A stretch of 64,000 nt of DNA from Diplodia intermedia (taxonomy: Eukaryota > Ascomycota > Dothideomycetes > Botryosphaeriales > Botryosphaeriaceae), in NCBI GenBank assembly GCA_021495925.1, contig JAKEKT010000008.1:248001-312000 (forward strand), given 5' to 3'. Below, in pieces: positions 44,343 to 55,384 of the stretch. Under the pieces are notes generated by a model. That model was not told the DNA's origin. It was given only the letters and a program-made list of their open reading frames with translations, and did not search any database. The position numbers and the translations under genes were made by a program. Each line of letters starts with the position of its first letter. The stretch's first letter is position 1.

Positions 44343-45317
44343 GGTTGGCGTAAGTGGGTGGGAAAGGTGGTGTTGGTGTTGTTAGTGTAGTGGGGAGGAG
44401 GAGGTCGGTGGTTGAGGAGGGACGTGGCGGCGCGGGGAGGGCGTGGATGAGATCAAGTTGGAGGAGCAGCGTGGAGGCTATGAGCAGGAGGGTGGCAGCA
44501 GTGGAAGATGAGGTGGAGCGGGGACGCGGTGGCATTTGAATTGTTTTAATTGTGGAGATTATGCGAGCACTTCACTGGAGAAGGCGGTGGGCGCCCGGTG
44601 AGGGTCTTGTGGCTACTTGTTCAAGATTATGATATGCAGGATGCACGTCCGGGATGTTGGCGTGCTTGTGCTCTGGGCTGCTTGAGTTGTCGAGAATTCA
44701 GGGGTGGCCTCAATGCTCGAACGAGCTAGGAGCATCGCTTGCTAGTTATAGTCCCTCAGCCATGGCTGCCTCTGGTGGCCACCGAAGAATGAGCAGGCGT
44801 TGCAAGGCTGGCGCTGGAATGAGCCCGCAATAGACGTGTTTTAGGGCGGCGGCCTGGAGCTGGGCCCTGCGGGGGTTGGCGTCGGCGCGCGGCGAGGGAT
44901 GGAATGAGCTGCAGGCACTGGCGCTTGCCCAAATTTGCGCGTGATGTGGAGAAGGGCGCCGTTGCCCTTGCGTTTCCTCCGGCACGGTTCTCCTGAGCAG
45001 CCGCCTCGCGCGCGCACCTTGCTGCAAAGAGGACAGCAGCGGATGTCGGGAAATTGTACCGAGCGCCTGCCCAATCACACACGCCTTCTGGAATGCGTCG
45101 ACACCCCCGTGCGCTGATCTGCCGCCCAAAGGCGACTTTAAGGACACCGTCCAAGCTTGAACCGATGCCCGTGCGTCCCTGCGTCACGCGGCAACAGCTC
45201 CGGAGAACTCAATCTTCGCCGCAGCTGTAGACACACGGCCGCCGGCAGACCTCTATTCGCACACAACGCCCCGTCCGAGCTCCTATCACGCGCCTATAGC
45301 TCTACGCCGCCCAGGAT
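44343..45317. other. Divergent region upstream of the APC15 gene
   Basis: About 975 bp. The left 190 bp contain the signal-peptide-like minus-strand frame starting at 44535, mentioned with the neighbouring uncertain frames. The rest should hold the APC15 promoter. No other gene is recognised. Confidence 0.4.
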
Positions 45318-46596
45318 ATGCTATCGCTTCCTCTTATCGTTCCGCACGACGTACGATGCTCTCCCAGTCAGCATTGTCGGTGCTGCCAGCGCGCTAACAG
45401 GAGCACACTATTAGGACCATTCGATATGGCACTACTCGTCGCCTCACTTACGGGCCAATCCTCCATCGCCAACCAATGCCTCGACTCCGAACCAACCGCC
45501 TGATGGTATGAACGGCGCTGCGCACCACCAACTGCATCGCCGAAACAACCAGGGCCCGCGCTCCTCCGCGCTGGCCTCGCTGCTGCACGATGAGAACACC
45601 ATCGAGCAGCGTAAGCTGAATGTGCGCCGCTTCGGTGCCGGTTGGATCCGCCCGCCGGGCATTGCCAAGACATATCAGGCTGCCATGGATGAAGCGGCGG
45701 AGCGCGAGGAACAGGAAATACTAGCGAGGCGAGAGGCGGCTATGATGGAACTGGCGAATGCGCAGGAGCAGGAAGAGGAGGAGGCAAGACGAAGGGATAT
45801 GATCGAGAGGGGATTGGCCGACGAGAGAGGAGAAGGTGACGAAGGCGAGGACGAGGAGGGCGATGGCGATCTGGATGCTGAAGTGCCCGACATGGACGCC
45901 GACATACCGGAGGGCAGCCTCGGCGAGGGCAGCGAGGAAGAGGAAGACGACGATGAAGATGATGAGGAAGAGGACGACGATGATGAGAACATTGAGGACG
46001 AAGATGAAGAGGAGGCAGTGACCGAAGAAGAAGTGACCGGCGATGTGACGCAGGATGTTACATTCAACGAAGAAAGCATGTACGGAGACGCCAGCTTACT
46101 CGGAGAAGAGCACAACGAGGACGTGGAGAACGCGCAGCAATGGGTCGCAAGGGAAGAGGCAGAAATGGCCGGGGACCTTCAAGACGAACGTGACTTGGAC
46201 GACGATGTCCCCGAGGCTGGCGAATATGAGCATACCGACACGGAGATCGAAGACATAACCGAGGAAGACTTGCACAGCAGCAGCTTCAACGCAAGCACCC
46301 GTAGCACCCGCTTAAGGTCGAGCAGACGGGGAGTAGCTGCACTGAGCCGCTTTGAGAACGCTGGTATGTTTGGCGGTGGTGCGGGAGGAGCGCGCCAGGC
46401 TGCGGGTGTGCCCGCCTTCAATTTAAATCGTCGGCCACTGAGGGGTAGCTTCCACAGCGATGGTCCGAGCTCTCTTTTAGGAGACGAATCATCCTTCCTC
46501 GAGAGCAGTCCCAACGCAGGACGTGGGCTCGGACGGGGCTCTCCCTCCTGGATGCAGCCTCCCCCGCGGCCAAATTGGCGAAGGGGCCCCCGGTAG
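45318..46596 (+). CDS. APC15: Anaphase-promoting complex subunit Apc15
   Basis: Two exons, 45318..45350 and 45415..46596 (64-bp intron), encode 404 residues. The 33-nt first exon reads MLSLPLIVPHD, the start of fungal Apc15. It joins DHSIWHYSSPHLRANPPSP, and then comes the family core ALASLLHDENTIEQRKLNVR followed by RFGAGWIRPPGIAKTYQ. After a helical Glu/Arg segment the protein becomes extremely acidic, with Asp/Glu runs around residues 140-210, and ends in an Arg/Gly-rich tail. Apc15 belongs to the APC/C ubiquitin ligase and promotes turnover of the mitotic checkpoint complex. The long acidic region exceeds the small animal APC15 and seems fungal. The ATG at 45508 is internal and was not used. 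Confidence 0.9.
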
Positions 46597-46907
46597 TCCG
46601 GCTTGCGCGAAAACATCAGGGTCTGTACTTTCAGCAAGGCGTTGGTGGCTCATCAATGAGGTAGAAGTGTATATGATTACAAAGACTATTCTAGATTAAA
46701 TAATATTAAATGAGCTGCGCCAGTCCTGTATGCTCTAAAGACTCTTTTCGTAACAGAATACGCACCCCAACGCCATGCTTTTGTAGAATGTGGCCGCCAC
46801 CATACGGACCATGGTCATGATGCTTTCCGTAAGCCATGCACATCAACAAGAGTATCCACAGCGAAGTCCAACCTCCTAGCCCATCCAACCGTCATCACAT
46901 ATGCGTT
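46597..46907. other. Convergent intergenic region, APC15 / BET1
   Basis: About 310 bp of 3' UTR sequence for both genes, A/T-rich near 46670-46710. Nothing else is seen. Confidence 0.5.
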
Positions 46908-47612
46908 TTAGAACAGCCAGACATACCAAAACAGCACGATGACAGCGGCGAAGAAGGCCAACCAGACCTTCCAGCCAACGCCAGTGCGTTCGGCCATGCG
47001 GAGCATGCGATTCATTGTACCACGGAGGCGCACACGGGTGTTATCGAACGAATCGTTCATCTTCTCGGCGAGCGCGGTCGAATCGCGGATTTCGTCGCCG
47101 ATGGCCGTTGTGATCTGCGTTGAGCCCGGGCGTCAACAGCGAGCTACCACACACAGCGAACCCACGTCCGCATCTGCTGGATTCCCCACGGACGCCGGCA
47201 GAGGGCAGGACTTACGTCTTTCAGCATCTTGACCTTTGCGCTCATGCCATTCAGTTCCTCATCGTTCTGGCTCTCCAGCTCGCTCAGCACGGCATCGCTG
47301 TACTGGCCGCGGGTGTTGGGCGTTGCGCTCCGATAGCTGCTCTGACTCGGGGGGTTGGAGGCGCCAGGATACGCCGAAAAGGCGGGGCCTGCGCTGGTGG
47401 CACTGGCGCCCGAGAAACCGTAGCCGGCGCCAGCCGGTGACCTGCTCGTGGGGCGCGAGTGCGGCGACGGCGAGGCCTTGCGCTGGTCGTAGGGAGAGAA
47501 AAGCTGGGAACGGGCGTCGCGCTGGTGGAGATTCGAGCTAAACCTGCGGGATTTACAGAAAGGGTCAGCAGAGAGCGTCAGGGGTGTCTGGACAGACACA
47601 CCTTGAAGACAT
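46908..47612 (-). CDS. BET1: ER-Golgi SNARE Bet1
   Basis: Three exons on the minus strand, 47612..47602, 47543..47216 and 47114..46908, encode 181 residues. The first exon is 11 nt (MSS plus two bases). After splicing it reads RFSSNLHQRDARSQLFSPY, the typical fungal Bet1 start. A Ser/Pro/Gly-rich region precedes the SNARE motif (YSDAVLSELESQNDEELNGM and on through ITTAIGDEIRDSTALAEKMN). A single C-terminal membrane anchor closes it (VWLAFFAAVIVLFWYVWLF). The central-layer glutamine class is Qc. Bet1 works with Sed5, Bos1 and Sec22 in ER-to-Golgi fusion. The second splice falls inside the SNARE helix. The gene is divergent from YME2, 369 bp apart. Confidence 0.95.
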
Positions 47613-47981
47613 TGTGGAGAGGGGTGGTGGAGCCGGTGAAAGGAGTCGAATGGTGGAAGCTGGATGTTGAAGCGGCAACGATCTGTCTGGGGAAAGTTTG
47701 TGCGGCGGGCGACAGCGGCCACAGGCGCAGCTGCCCGGCGCGGCAGCGTGGGATCAGCAGCACACGTGATTGCGTGTGACGTGAAGGGCGGCCGAATGGG
47801 AAAGCTTGTGGCTGGTCCGTTCTGCCAACTCAATATCTCCACCGAGGGCCCACCACCGCGCGTTGCACCGTGAGACGTCGAGCGCAAGGTCCTTTACGAA
47901 CGCACCGACAACACCTCCCCCTCTCGCCGGGCGATAAATATGTCTGCGCTGCCGCAACGAGTTTAAGTTTATCAGAACTTC
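47613..47981. other. Bidirectional promoter, BET1 / YME2
   Basis: Only 369 bp separate the start codons of two divergent genes, so their promoters must overlap or be shared. No clear TATA box is seen. Confidence 0.5.
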
Positions 47982-50794
47982 ATGAGCAGCGTTTCGAGGC
48001 TAGGCCTGGGTCTCAGGCTGCAGCCGTCGAGCTTCGGCTGCGTTGCTGCCGTCCAGCAGCGATGCATCTCCTACACTCCCAAGGCGCGCGTCAAATCCAC
48101 TCTCGAGGCCGGCGAGAACAAATCCGGCCACATCAACCAGGACCTGAACCAGGCTGTTCTCTTCTTTGATCGTAAGTCGCCTTTGTCTACTTTGTGCCGG
48201 GATTACAGGCTTGCTTCACCCAGGGCTGTGGCGTGGCTGGAGGGTTGGAGCTTGTTGGTTGACCTCACGTCCCTGTCGACGCTTCAACTGCTCTTGCGCT
48301 ATGCTGCAACCCTGGGTGAACTGACCTGCACTCGGCGTTTGCTCCCCGTCTGCTCGAGGGAACATCCATGTCACGGGCCCCGCCTTCCCGCCTGGCTTTC
48401 CTCCCGATTATTCCCCGCCAGCAACCTTGATGTTTCGAGTGCTAACGCCATTCAGATGTGTTCCCTCTCAAGCTGCAATGGCTGCTCCGTTTCCCCTTCT
48501 CCACCGAGAAGCAGTTCCCCGAGTTGATGAAGCGGCTGAAGAGCCCAACCGTTGCCGCTGCTGATCCTGTCATGGTCCTGAAAAACTCGCCGATCCTGAG
48601 CAAAGCCAAGATCACCGTCGAAGAGGTGCTTCCCCGCCTCAAGGAGGGCGGCGCGTTCGTGAAGATTAGACATGACCCGTCCGTCAACCCGAAGAGCATC
48701 GAGACTGAGATTCGGGACCACCTGAAGAAGACTCAGATCAAGCCATGGTGGAATCCCTTCCAGCGCATGCGCGCGAGGCTTGTCCGAGGTCGCCCGTGGG
48801 TCGAAGATCTGTATCGCCTGCCCAGCCAACGCCTGATGGTTGAGTTCCTGCCTGCAGAGGTGGGCACCGAACCTGCCGAGCTCTCTCCAGAGCAGCTTTA
48901 CAGCATCTTCAGACCCTACGGCAAACTCAAGGACATCGTCACCCAACCGCCGGACTCAAAGATCATTCCCAAATTTGCATACCTGGATTTCACACTAGCC
49001 CGTCGTGCCATCATGGCCAAGAATTGTCTGCATGGTGTCAAGATCCCAGAAGCTGAAGGGGGTGGGAAGGCCGGGACGTTACTACGTCTCACGTACGAGG
49101 CCAAGGGCAAGGGCCACTGGTTCCGTGATTGGATTCTCGGTCACCCGAGAATCGTTATTCCTGCGGTGATTGCCATCCTTGGTACCATCACCGTCACCGT
49201 CTTTGATCCCATTCGAACGTTCTTTATCAAAGCTCACGTGAATCGGTCCTTCAGCTTCGAGGACAACAAAATCTACAATTGGTTCAGATCCCAGGCTACA
49301 GACATCTTGTCGTTCCGACGCAAACATGAAGAGGACGCAGGAATGGAAGCCATTTGGGACGATCGGAAACCCAACATCGAACAACTGCAAGCGTGGCTGA
49401 TGGAATCCACCGACACCTTCATCATCGTGCAAGGTCCTCGTGGATCTGGGAAGAAGGAGCTTGTCTTGGATCAGGCGCTCAAGGACAGGAAGCACAAACT
49501 AATTATCGATTGCAAGCCAATCCAGGAAGCCCGCAGCGACAGCTCGACAATCAACGCCGCAGCTGCTGAGGTCGGGTATCGGCCTGTGTTCTCTTGGATG
49601 AACAGTGTCAGTGGAATGATCGATCTGGCAGCACAGGGAGCTGCTGGTGTCAAGACCGGTTTCTCGGAGACACTTGATGGCCAGCTCAGTAAAATCCTCA
49701 ACAATACGGCCACAGCTCTCAAGCAGATTGCACTCCATCATCGCGAAAACAGCGACAAGGACGCAACTCTCAGCGACGATGACTGGCTCGAGGTGCACCC
49801 AGAGAAGCGCCCAGTCGTGGTGGTGGACAACTACCTTCACAAGAGCCAGGACGACACGCTCGTTTACGACAAGATTGCCGATTGGGCCGCTGGCCTGACA
49901 ACCGCCAACGTAGCTCATGTGATCTTCTTAACGCACGACGTGTCTTTCTCCAAGTCGTTGAGCAGGGCTCTACCGGACCGGGTCTTCAGGCAAATCTCGC
50001 TCAGCGATTGCTCGCCTGAAGTTGCGAAGCGTTTCGTCATCAAACATCTCGATGCCGACGATGATGACGGCAAGGGTCACCACTTCAAGAAAGACAGCCA
50101 TGGTGATGAGGAGAGCAAGCTGACGCCATCTCAACGCCGGAAAGACATCGCCGAGCTGGACGACTGCATCGGTGCTCTTGGTGGTCGCCTTACCGATCTG
50201 GAATTCCTTGCGAGACGAATCAAGACCGGGGAGAGCCCGAGAAACGCGGTTCAGCAAATTATCGAACAGTCTGCATCCGAAATCCTCAAGATGTATCTGG
50301 TCGGCCAGTACGACGCGGACCGGAAATGGACGCCTGAGCAAGCGTGGCTCCTGATCAAGCAGCTAGCTGCGCAGGATACACTACGCTACAACGGCATCTT
50401 GCTAGCAGATACTTTCAAATCGGGCGGCGAACACGTCCTTCAGGCTCTGGAACAGGCCGAGCTCATCACGATTGTTTCGAGCAACGGACGCCCGCATAGT
50501 ATCAAACCTGGAAAGCCCGTCTACCAGTCTGCCTTCAAGATGCTCACAGGAGATCACGTCCTCAAGGCCAAGCTGGATCTTGCAATCCTTGCGGAACAGA
50601 CCAAGATCGAGACTCAGAGCATCGACAAGTACGAGGCGGAGCTGAAGCTGTTGGGAACGCTTCCAAAGCAGCCGTGGGAGCTCGGATCTAGAATCAAATG
50701 GCTGCTGAGCAAAGTGCAAACCAGCCAAGCAAAGGTGGAAAAGTACGAGATGGAGAGCGCAGAGTTGAAGAGGATACTACAGCGCGATTTTTGA
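47982..50794 (+). CDS. YME2: Mitochondrial escape protein 2 (Yme2/Rna12)
   Basis: Two exons, 47982..48171 and 48456..50794, encode 842 residues. The 284-bp intron is long for this window. The N-terminus is Arg/Ser-rich without acidic residues, a likely mitochondrial presequence. An RRM-like domain (LMVEFLPAE, KLKDIVTQPP, KFAYLDFTLARRAI) precedes a membrane segment (IVIPAVIAILGTITVTVF). The part beyond it is an AAA-like P-loop domain with Walker A GPRGSGKKE and a Walker-B-like VVVVDNYL. A C-terminal coiled coil ends the protein. Yeast Yme2 is an inner-membrane protein affecting mtDNA escape and nucleoid structure. The splice joins FFD-HVFPLKLQWLLRFPF, which the family expects. Identity is secure. 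Confidence 0.96.
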
Positions 50795-52735
50795 GACCAT
50801 GATGTCTGATTGACAAACAACGAGGAAGAGGGAAGAAGACCGTCACGACACGAACCACACATCCCGCAACATCGTACACACTCATGACTTTTTCTGATGA
50901 ACCGGCAACACTACCCCGACCCTCACTCCTACGAAAGCGACACAAAACGAAACTTCACCCTCAACCCCGCGGAATTACCACTCACCGGCACTGGTTCAAA
51001 AGAAGACCTCTTGCACATCTACCGATTGGAGTCCCTCTCATCCATTTTTCACAAGGCTTGAGCCTCGAACTCTCCATGGAACTCTCCAGCTCTTCTTTTC
51101 TTCATGAATGGATCGAGATGGATTGAGACTTTCGTTGGCGGACTCTCCTGACTCTCCCACCCTGAATTAGGGATTGAGTTGGATCGAGACCGGCTTTGAT
51201 TGACTCTCCGTCTCTCCCCATGATTGAAAAAGGATCGAGGTGGATCGAGGCTGTGGATCAGACGTTGGAGGCTCGTCGAAGAATGTCGGCGCGGGGTCGA
51301 CTCATTGGTTGGCGACAGGCTTGAGGGGCCAAGGTATAGCGGCTGGGGCTGGCTGGGATGATGGTGAGAGGTTGGGCTTACGGAATGTATATAATTCGAT
51401 GTACTAGTAGATATGGCACGTGTATGATGGTAGGAACAATGACCACTCTTATTATGGCGGCAAAGTCTAATTTGCGTGAAGCGTTGATGCAAGGCTCCGG
51501 CTTCCTGGAACGTGCAAAATGCCAATTTATTCCAGATTCCTTGGGAGCAAAAGGTGTGGTTCCACCAACCTCGTGCAGACACCGTGACACCTGACCAGTC
51601 GTTTCCTTTTGACTGGAATTCCGGATCGCGACTGGAGACGAAGGGACTTCGGATCGGGCAGAAACATGTGTTCTTTTAGTCGCCAAGGAACCCCTCTCGT
51701 AGATGTGGAGGAGAAGAACACCGATGGCTGCTTGAGGCGCAGCACAAAGGCAGGTTCTAGACCACCTAGACTCATGCGGCCCGTGTCCCAGAAGGCGACG
51801 ATCAGGCGAGCAGTGGCTGGTAATGCAAGTGTAAGGCCATAGCTTCTTGCCTAGTTTCCACCAAGCTGCTGTGCTGCGGTTTCATGCAGGTAATGAAGAA
51901 AGACTCGAAGGCCTTGTGATGAGCTAGCAGGGACCGGCGTTGGAGGGCATGGGAGGCGGCCTAAATAGCGGCCAGCATCTGCATGCCAGAAGCAGAAGCA
52001 GACACCACCACGAGGCGGGCCACTCGCAAAAAAAGCTCCGCGACGACAACTGCATGCAGAGAGAGTTTCGAGTATGGGGATCCCATGTCCACCGGGGGCG
52101 GTCCGAGGCACGGATGCAGCGATGACGCAAGCGCTTTGGCCTCCGCACGCGTAACGGCAACTGCCCATGACGCCGTTGCGCTTTCATCAACACCAACCCG
52201 CCGGGTCCATCCGCTGGGAACCCACCTCCATCCCATTTCAGCTGCCGCGCGCCAGAACAAGCCTCGCTGGGCATGGCCGAGGTCATCCGGCCCCCGGTCT
52301 TCGCCAATGGCAGCTGCGGGCGCTGCTCCCAGGCGGCCCGGCCGTCGCCCAGTGGTCGCGCGGTGGCTTGCATGCCGCCTGCGCGGGCGCTCCGGGATGT
52401 TCTGCGCGTGGGACGAGATGACATCCCAGCAAAACAAGGCAGAGCCTTTGCCCTGCAGCACCACTGTCGTCATCCTGTCCCCAGCGCAACTTGGTTTCCC
52501 ATCGCCCTAATGCATGAGGACACAAAATTTCTGTCCGCAAGGCCTCGTCCCCCTTGCTCGCTAGCCACCTTTAAACCTACGACCTGCGCCACTTGCTCCG
52601 AGTGAGGTCTTGACACCTTCCTTTAAACTTTCGTCCGGTTGCAGTTCAGTCCGTCTGACCCTCGACGACCTCTCCCTAATCCCCACCACCTACCTGCCCA
52701 TCCGCACCCTCCCAGCCGTCTCTCCCCACTCAACC
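50795..52735. other. Intergenic region without recognisable gene
   Basis: About 1.9 kb between YME2 and the BTB gene (both +). It contains degenerate repeats near 51.1-51.26 kb, listed separately. The remaining open frames are short and unconvincing. Confidence 0.4.
51105..51255. repeat. Degenerate short tandem repeats
   Basis: Blocks of GGATCGAG(A/G)TGGAT and GACTCTCC recur two to three times with a spacing of roughly 50-70 bp. They are interrupted by substitutions and small gaps. The pattern is visible but diverged. Confidence 0.55.
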
Positions 52736-53647
52736 ATGCCCGCCGAACCCATGTCTCCCACTTCGTCGCGCCCCTCGTCGCCGAGGGCCGACAAGCCGCT
52801 GCATGAGCTGCTCTCGCACTCGCTCGTCGACCTCTACGTCGGGCCGGACAACACGCACTGGATCCTGCACGAGAAGCTGCTCTGCACGCGCTCGCGCTTC
52901 TTCCAGCGCATCTTCTACAGCAAGGACTCGTCGAACCACCAATCCTACGGCCTGCCCGACGACGAGGACGAGCCGTTCGCGGCCTTCGTCTCGTGGCTGT
53001 ACAGCCAGCACATCAAGCCGCCGGCGGAGGAGAAGGACCTCACCACGCTCATCGACCTCTACCTCATGGGCGAGAAGTGGCAGGCGCCCGCGCTCGTGCG
53101 CGACGCGCTGCGCGCGACGCGCGAGTGGTACGCCCGCACCGACACGTACCCGGGCCTGCGGCGCGTGCAGTACGTCTACGCCAACACGGACGAGGACAGC
53201 GAGATGCGCCGGCTGATGGTGTCGAGCGTCGCGCGCATGATGGCCCTCACCGAGACCATCCCGCCGCACTGGGACAAGGCGCTGCGCAAGAACGGCCAGC
53301 TCGCCGTCGACCTCATCAAGAGCATCCAGAGCTGGCGCATCGACCCCGCCCTCGTGCCCGACATGCGCCGCGCCGTCGAGGAGAAGGCCGACGACTGCTG
53401 CTACGCCGCCGACGGCAGCCGGAAGAAGGAGCGGGAGGACAGCGACGTCAACAAGCTCGCCGACGGCTTCCTCAAGAACGGCCTGGGCGCCGGCGGCGAC
53501 GACGCCGGCAAGAAGGCCGACGCCGCCAAGGACCAGGGCAAGAAGAGGGTCGACAGCGTGGCCGGCAGCGAGCCCGAGAAGGTGAAGCAGGAGCTCGACG
53601 AGAACCTCCCCAACGGCGTCGGCTTGCCTACCGAGTCCCTCGACTAG
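52736..53647 (+). CDS. BTB/POZ domain protein
   Basis: A single exon of 303 residues. Residues ~22-120 form a fungal-type BTB domain: DLYVGPDNTHWILHEKLLC, RSRFFQRIFYSK, FAAFVSWLYSQHI and LIDLYLMGEKWQAPAL. The next ~110 residues look helical, with a C-C pair (DDCCYAADG), and the tail is Lys/Asp/Gly-rich and disordered. BTB domains pair proteins, often as Cul3 adaptors, but fungi have many BTB-only proteins of unknown role. The ATG at 52736 was preferred because it is the first in frame. An in-frame ATG at 52751 is an alternative. The GC-rich composition creates large frames on the opposite strand, which are shadows. Confidence 0.9.
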   Translation: MPAEPMSPTSSRPSSPRADKPLHELLSHSLVDLYVGPDNTHWILHEKLLCTRSRFFQRIFYSKDSSNHQSYGLPDDEDEPFAAFVSWLYSQHIKPPAEEKDLTTLIDLYLMGEKWQAPALVRDALRATREWYARTDTYPGLRRVQYVYANTDEDSEMRRLMVSSVARMMALTETIPPHWDKALRKNGQLAVDLIKSIQSWRIDPALVPDMRRAVEEKADDCCYAADGSRKKEREDSDVNKLADGFLKNGLGAGGDDAGKKADAAKDQGKKRVDSVAGSEPEKVKQELDENLPNGVGLPTESLD

Positions 53648-54651
53648 AGAGAGAGCAAGCACTACTCTCAGCTCCTCCCCCTTTTTCTTCCCTCACGCCC
53701 CGACACTGAAACTTTCTTGGCAAAAAAGTTGTCTTAATGACGTCACCGATGATGCATTTTGGGTCTGTTACGAATATGGATGTCCTTGCGATGGGATTTT
53801 TCTTTTTCTTTTCTTTTTTGGCGCTCGGAAAACGGCAACCATCTGAACCTTCCAACCTTCTTCCTATTGGCGGCCAATGGCCCACTTACCATACTAGTTC
53901 GATTTCTCATATATTCCTCACTCTTCTCGTTGTTCTTGAGATTCCTCGCTCCGTGGACGATGGTAATCTTGCCGGACTCTGTTCCGATTGTCGAGCTTGT
54001 TTCTTTACTTATCGTGTCCCAAGTAGTCTGCGTAATATACCAGATCGAGTTTCTATCCCTCGCGCTCCTTCTCAAGATAGATGGTTCGACTTGAAAGCTC
54101 AAGTGCTGCACGTACCCATTACGCAAACCAAGTTTTGAAGTTGTGCATATCCAAACATGTTCTGTACGTGCTTCTAACCCATGCAAAGAAAGCTCCCATC
54201 ACTTACTGTTCTTTGAACAAACAGACGCAAACTTCTCCACAAAAAAGCCAGTCAATGTTGTGCCAAGGTTCAGTACGTGCACTTCACAATTAAACACAAG
54301 TCTGCATCAGGAATCCAAATGTGATGATCATAACGAATGTCGTAGGATTAGCTCATTAGAGCTCCCGTAGTAGGAGGCTTTTGTGTGACGTTGTCACGTC
54401 GTAGTCGTAGTCTATGCTATCGTTACAGTTCTCAGCCGTGTGAGTGAATGCAGTTGGTCGTACAGTCATGTCTGAGTACCCATCGCCGGGGCCTATCGAG
54501 ACCATGTTCAAAAAATAACAAACGCGCCTGAAGAGATTACCAGAGTAAACGCCGTATACCGCCCAAGGAACCCGCCGAATCCCTTCTTTCCATTAGAAGT
54601 TACAAGTTCGGGTCGTTAAGCTTTTTTCGCGACTCGGAACGGTGATTGAAT
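53648..54651. other. Convergent intergenic region
   Basis: About 1 kb between the BTB gene (+) and the DUF7907-like gene (-). A/T-rich stretches at 53.72-54.6 kb probably include both 3' UTRs. No gene is seen. Confidence 0.4.
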
Positions 54652-55384
54652 TTACAACGACTCCTTGACGAGGTAGACTTGGGCGCAGCTGGACGGCAGC
54701 GAGCTGTTGGAGTAGGCGACGCCCGTCTTCCAGAACAGCTGGGGGGTGGTGTGCCACCAGTCGCAGACTGTTTCACCCGTTAGCAAAGAGGCCCTAGCGG
54801 GACGAGGTTGAGGCGCGAAGAGACTTACCAAGCCAGCCGTCGAACTGGGTCACGTTCCAGACCAGGCCCGACGGGGTGAAGGTGAAGAAGCCGTCGCCAG
54901 CCTCAGCAAGACCGGCGTTGATGGTGACGGGAGCCCACGCGGTGTAGGGCTCGTAGCCGATCTCCAAGCTCCAAGGGAACCTACGTCACTTGGTGTCAGC
55001 ATTCGGGCCCTTCGGAAATTGCGTTCCAGCTGGTGGTGCAAAAGGGACTTACTCGGTGCCGAAGTCAAATTCCTGGTACGAGCCGTCGGCGGTCTCGTTG
55101 AGGAAGCCGGTGGCGGCGCTGTCCTTGTCGGCAGTGAGGACGGCGTCGTTGGTGCCGGCGCCGGTGTGGAAGGCGGTCAGGTAGAGGTTGTTGAACTTGG
55201 ACAGGGAGGTGTCGTTGGTGCTAACGAGCTGCGTCTTCAGGAGGTACTCGTCGCCGGTGGGCTCGAACGAGGCGGCGGCATCGCGCTTGGCCAGGAACTC
55301 GTCGCGGTTGTAGAAGCCAATGGGCAGGGCAAGACCCATGACGGTGGCAGGCAGAGCCAGGGAGAACAGGGACTGGAACTTCAT
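54652..55384 (-). CDS. Small secreted protein, DUF7907-like
   Basis: Three exons on the minus strand, 55384..55053, 54980..54829 and 54767..54652, encode 199 residues. The N-terminus is a clear signal peptide (MKFQSLFSLALPATVMGLAL). The mature part starts with KRDAAASFEPTGDEYLLKTQ and has NxS/T sites (NDTS, NETA, NVT). Its layout is KFNNLYLTAFHTGAG, then WSLEIGYEPYTAWAPV, GFFTFTPSGLVWN, FDGWLVCDWWH and a terminal cysteine. I recall this pattern as the fungal secreted DUF7907 family, with unknown function. Two cysteines late in the chain could form one disulfide. An effector-like or cell-wall role is possible but unproven. Confidence 0.85.

Noticed and set aside
52730..53709. 310-codon minus-strand and 238-codon plus-strand frames over the BTB gene
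   Set aside because: They are GC-bias shadows (Val/Leu/Arg-rich) of the BTB exon.
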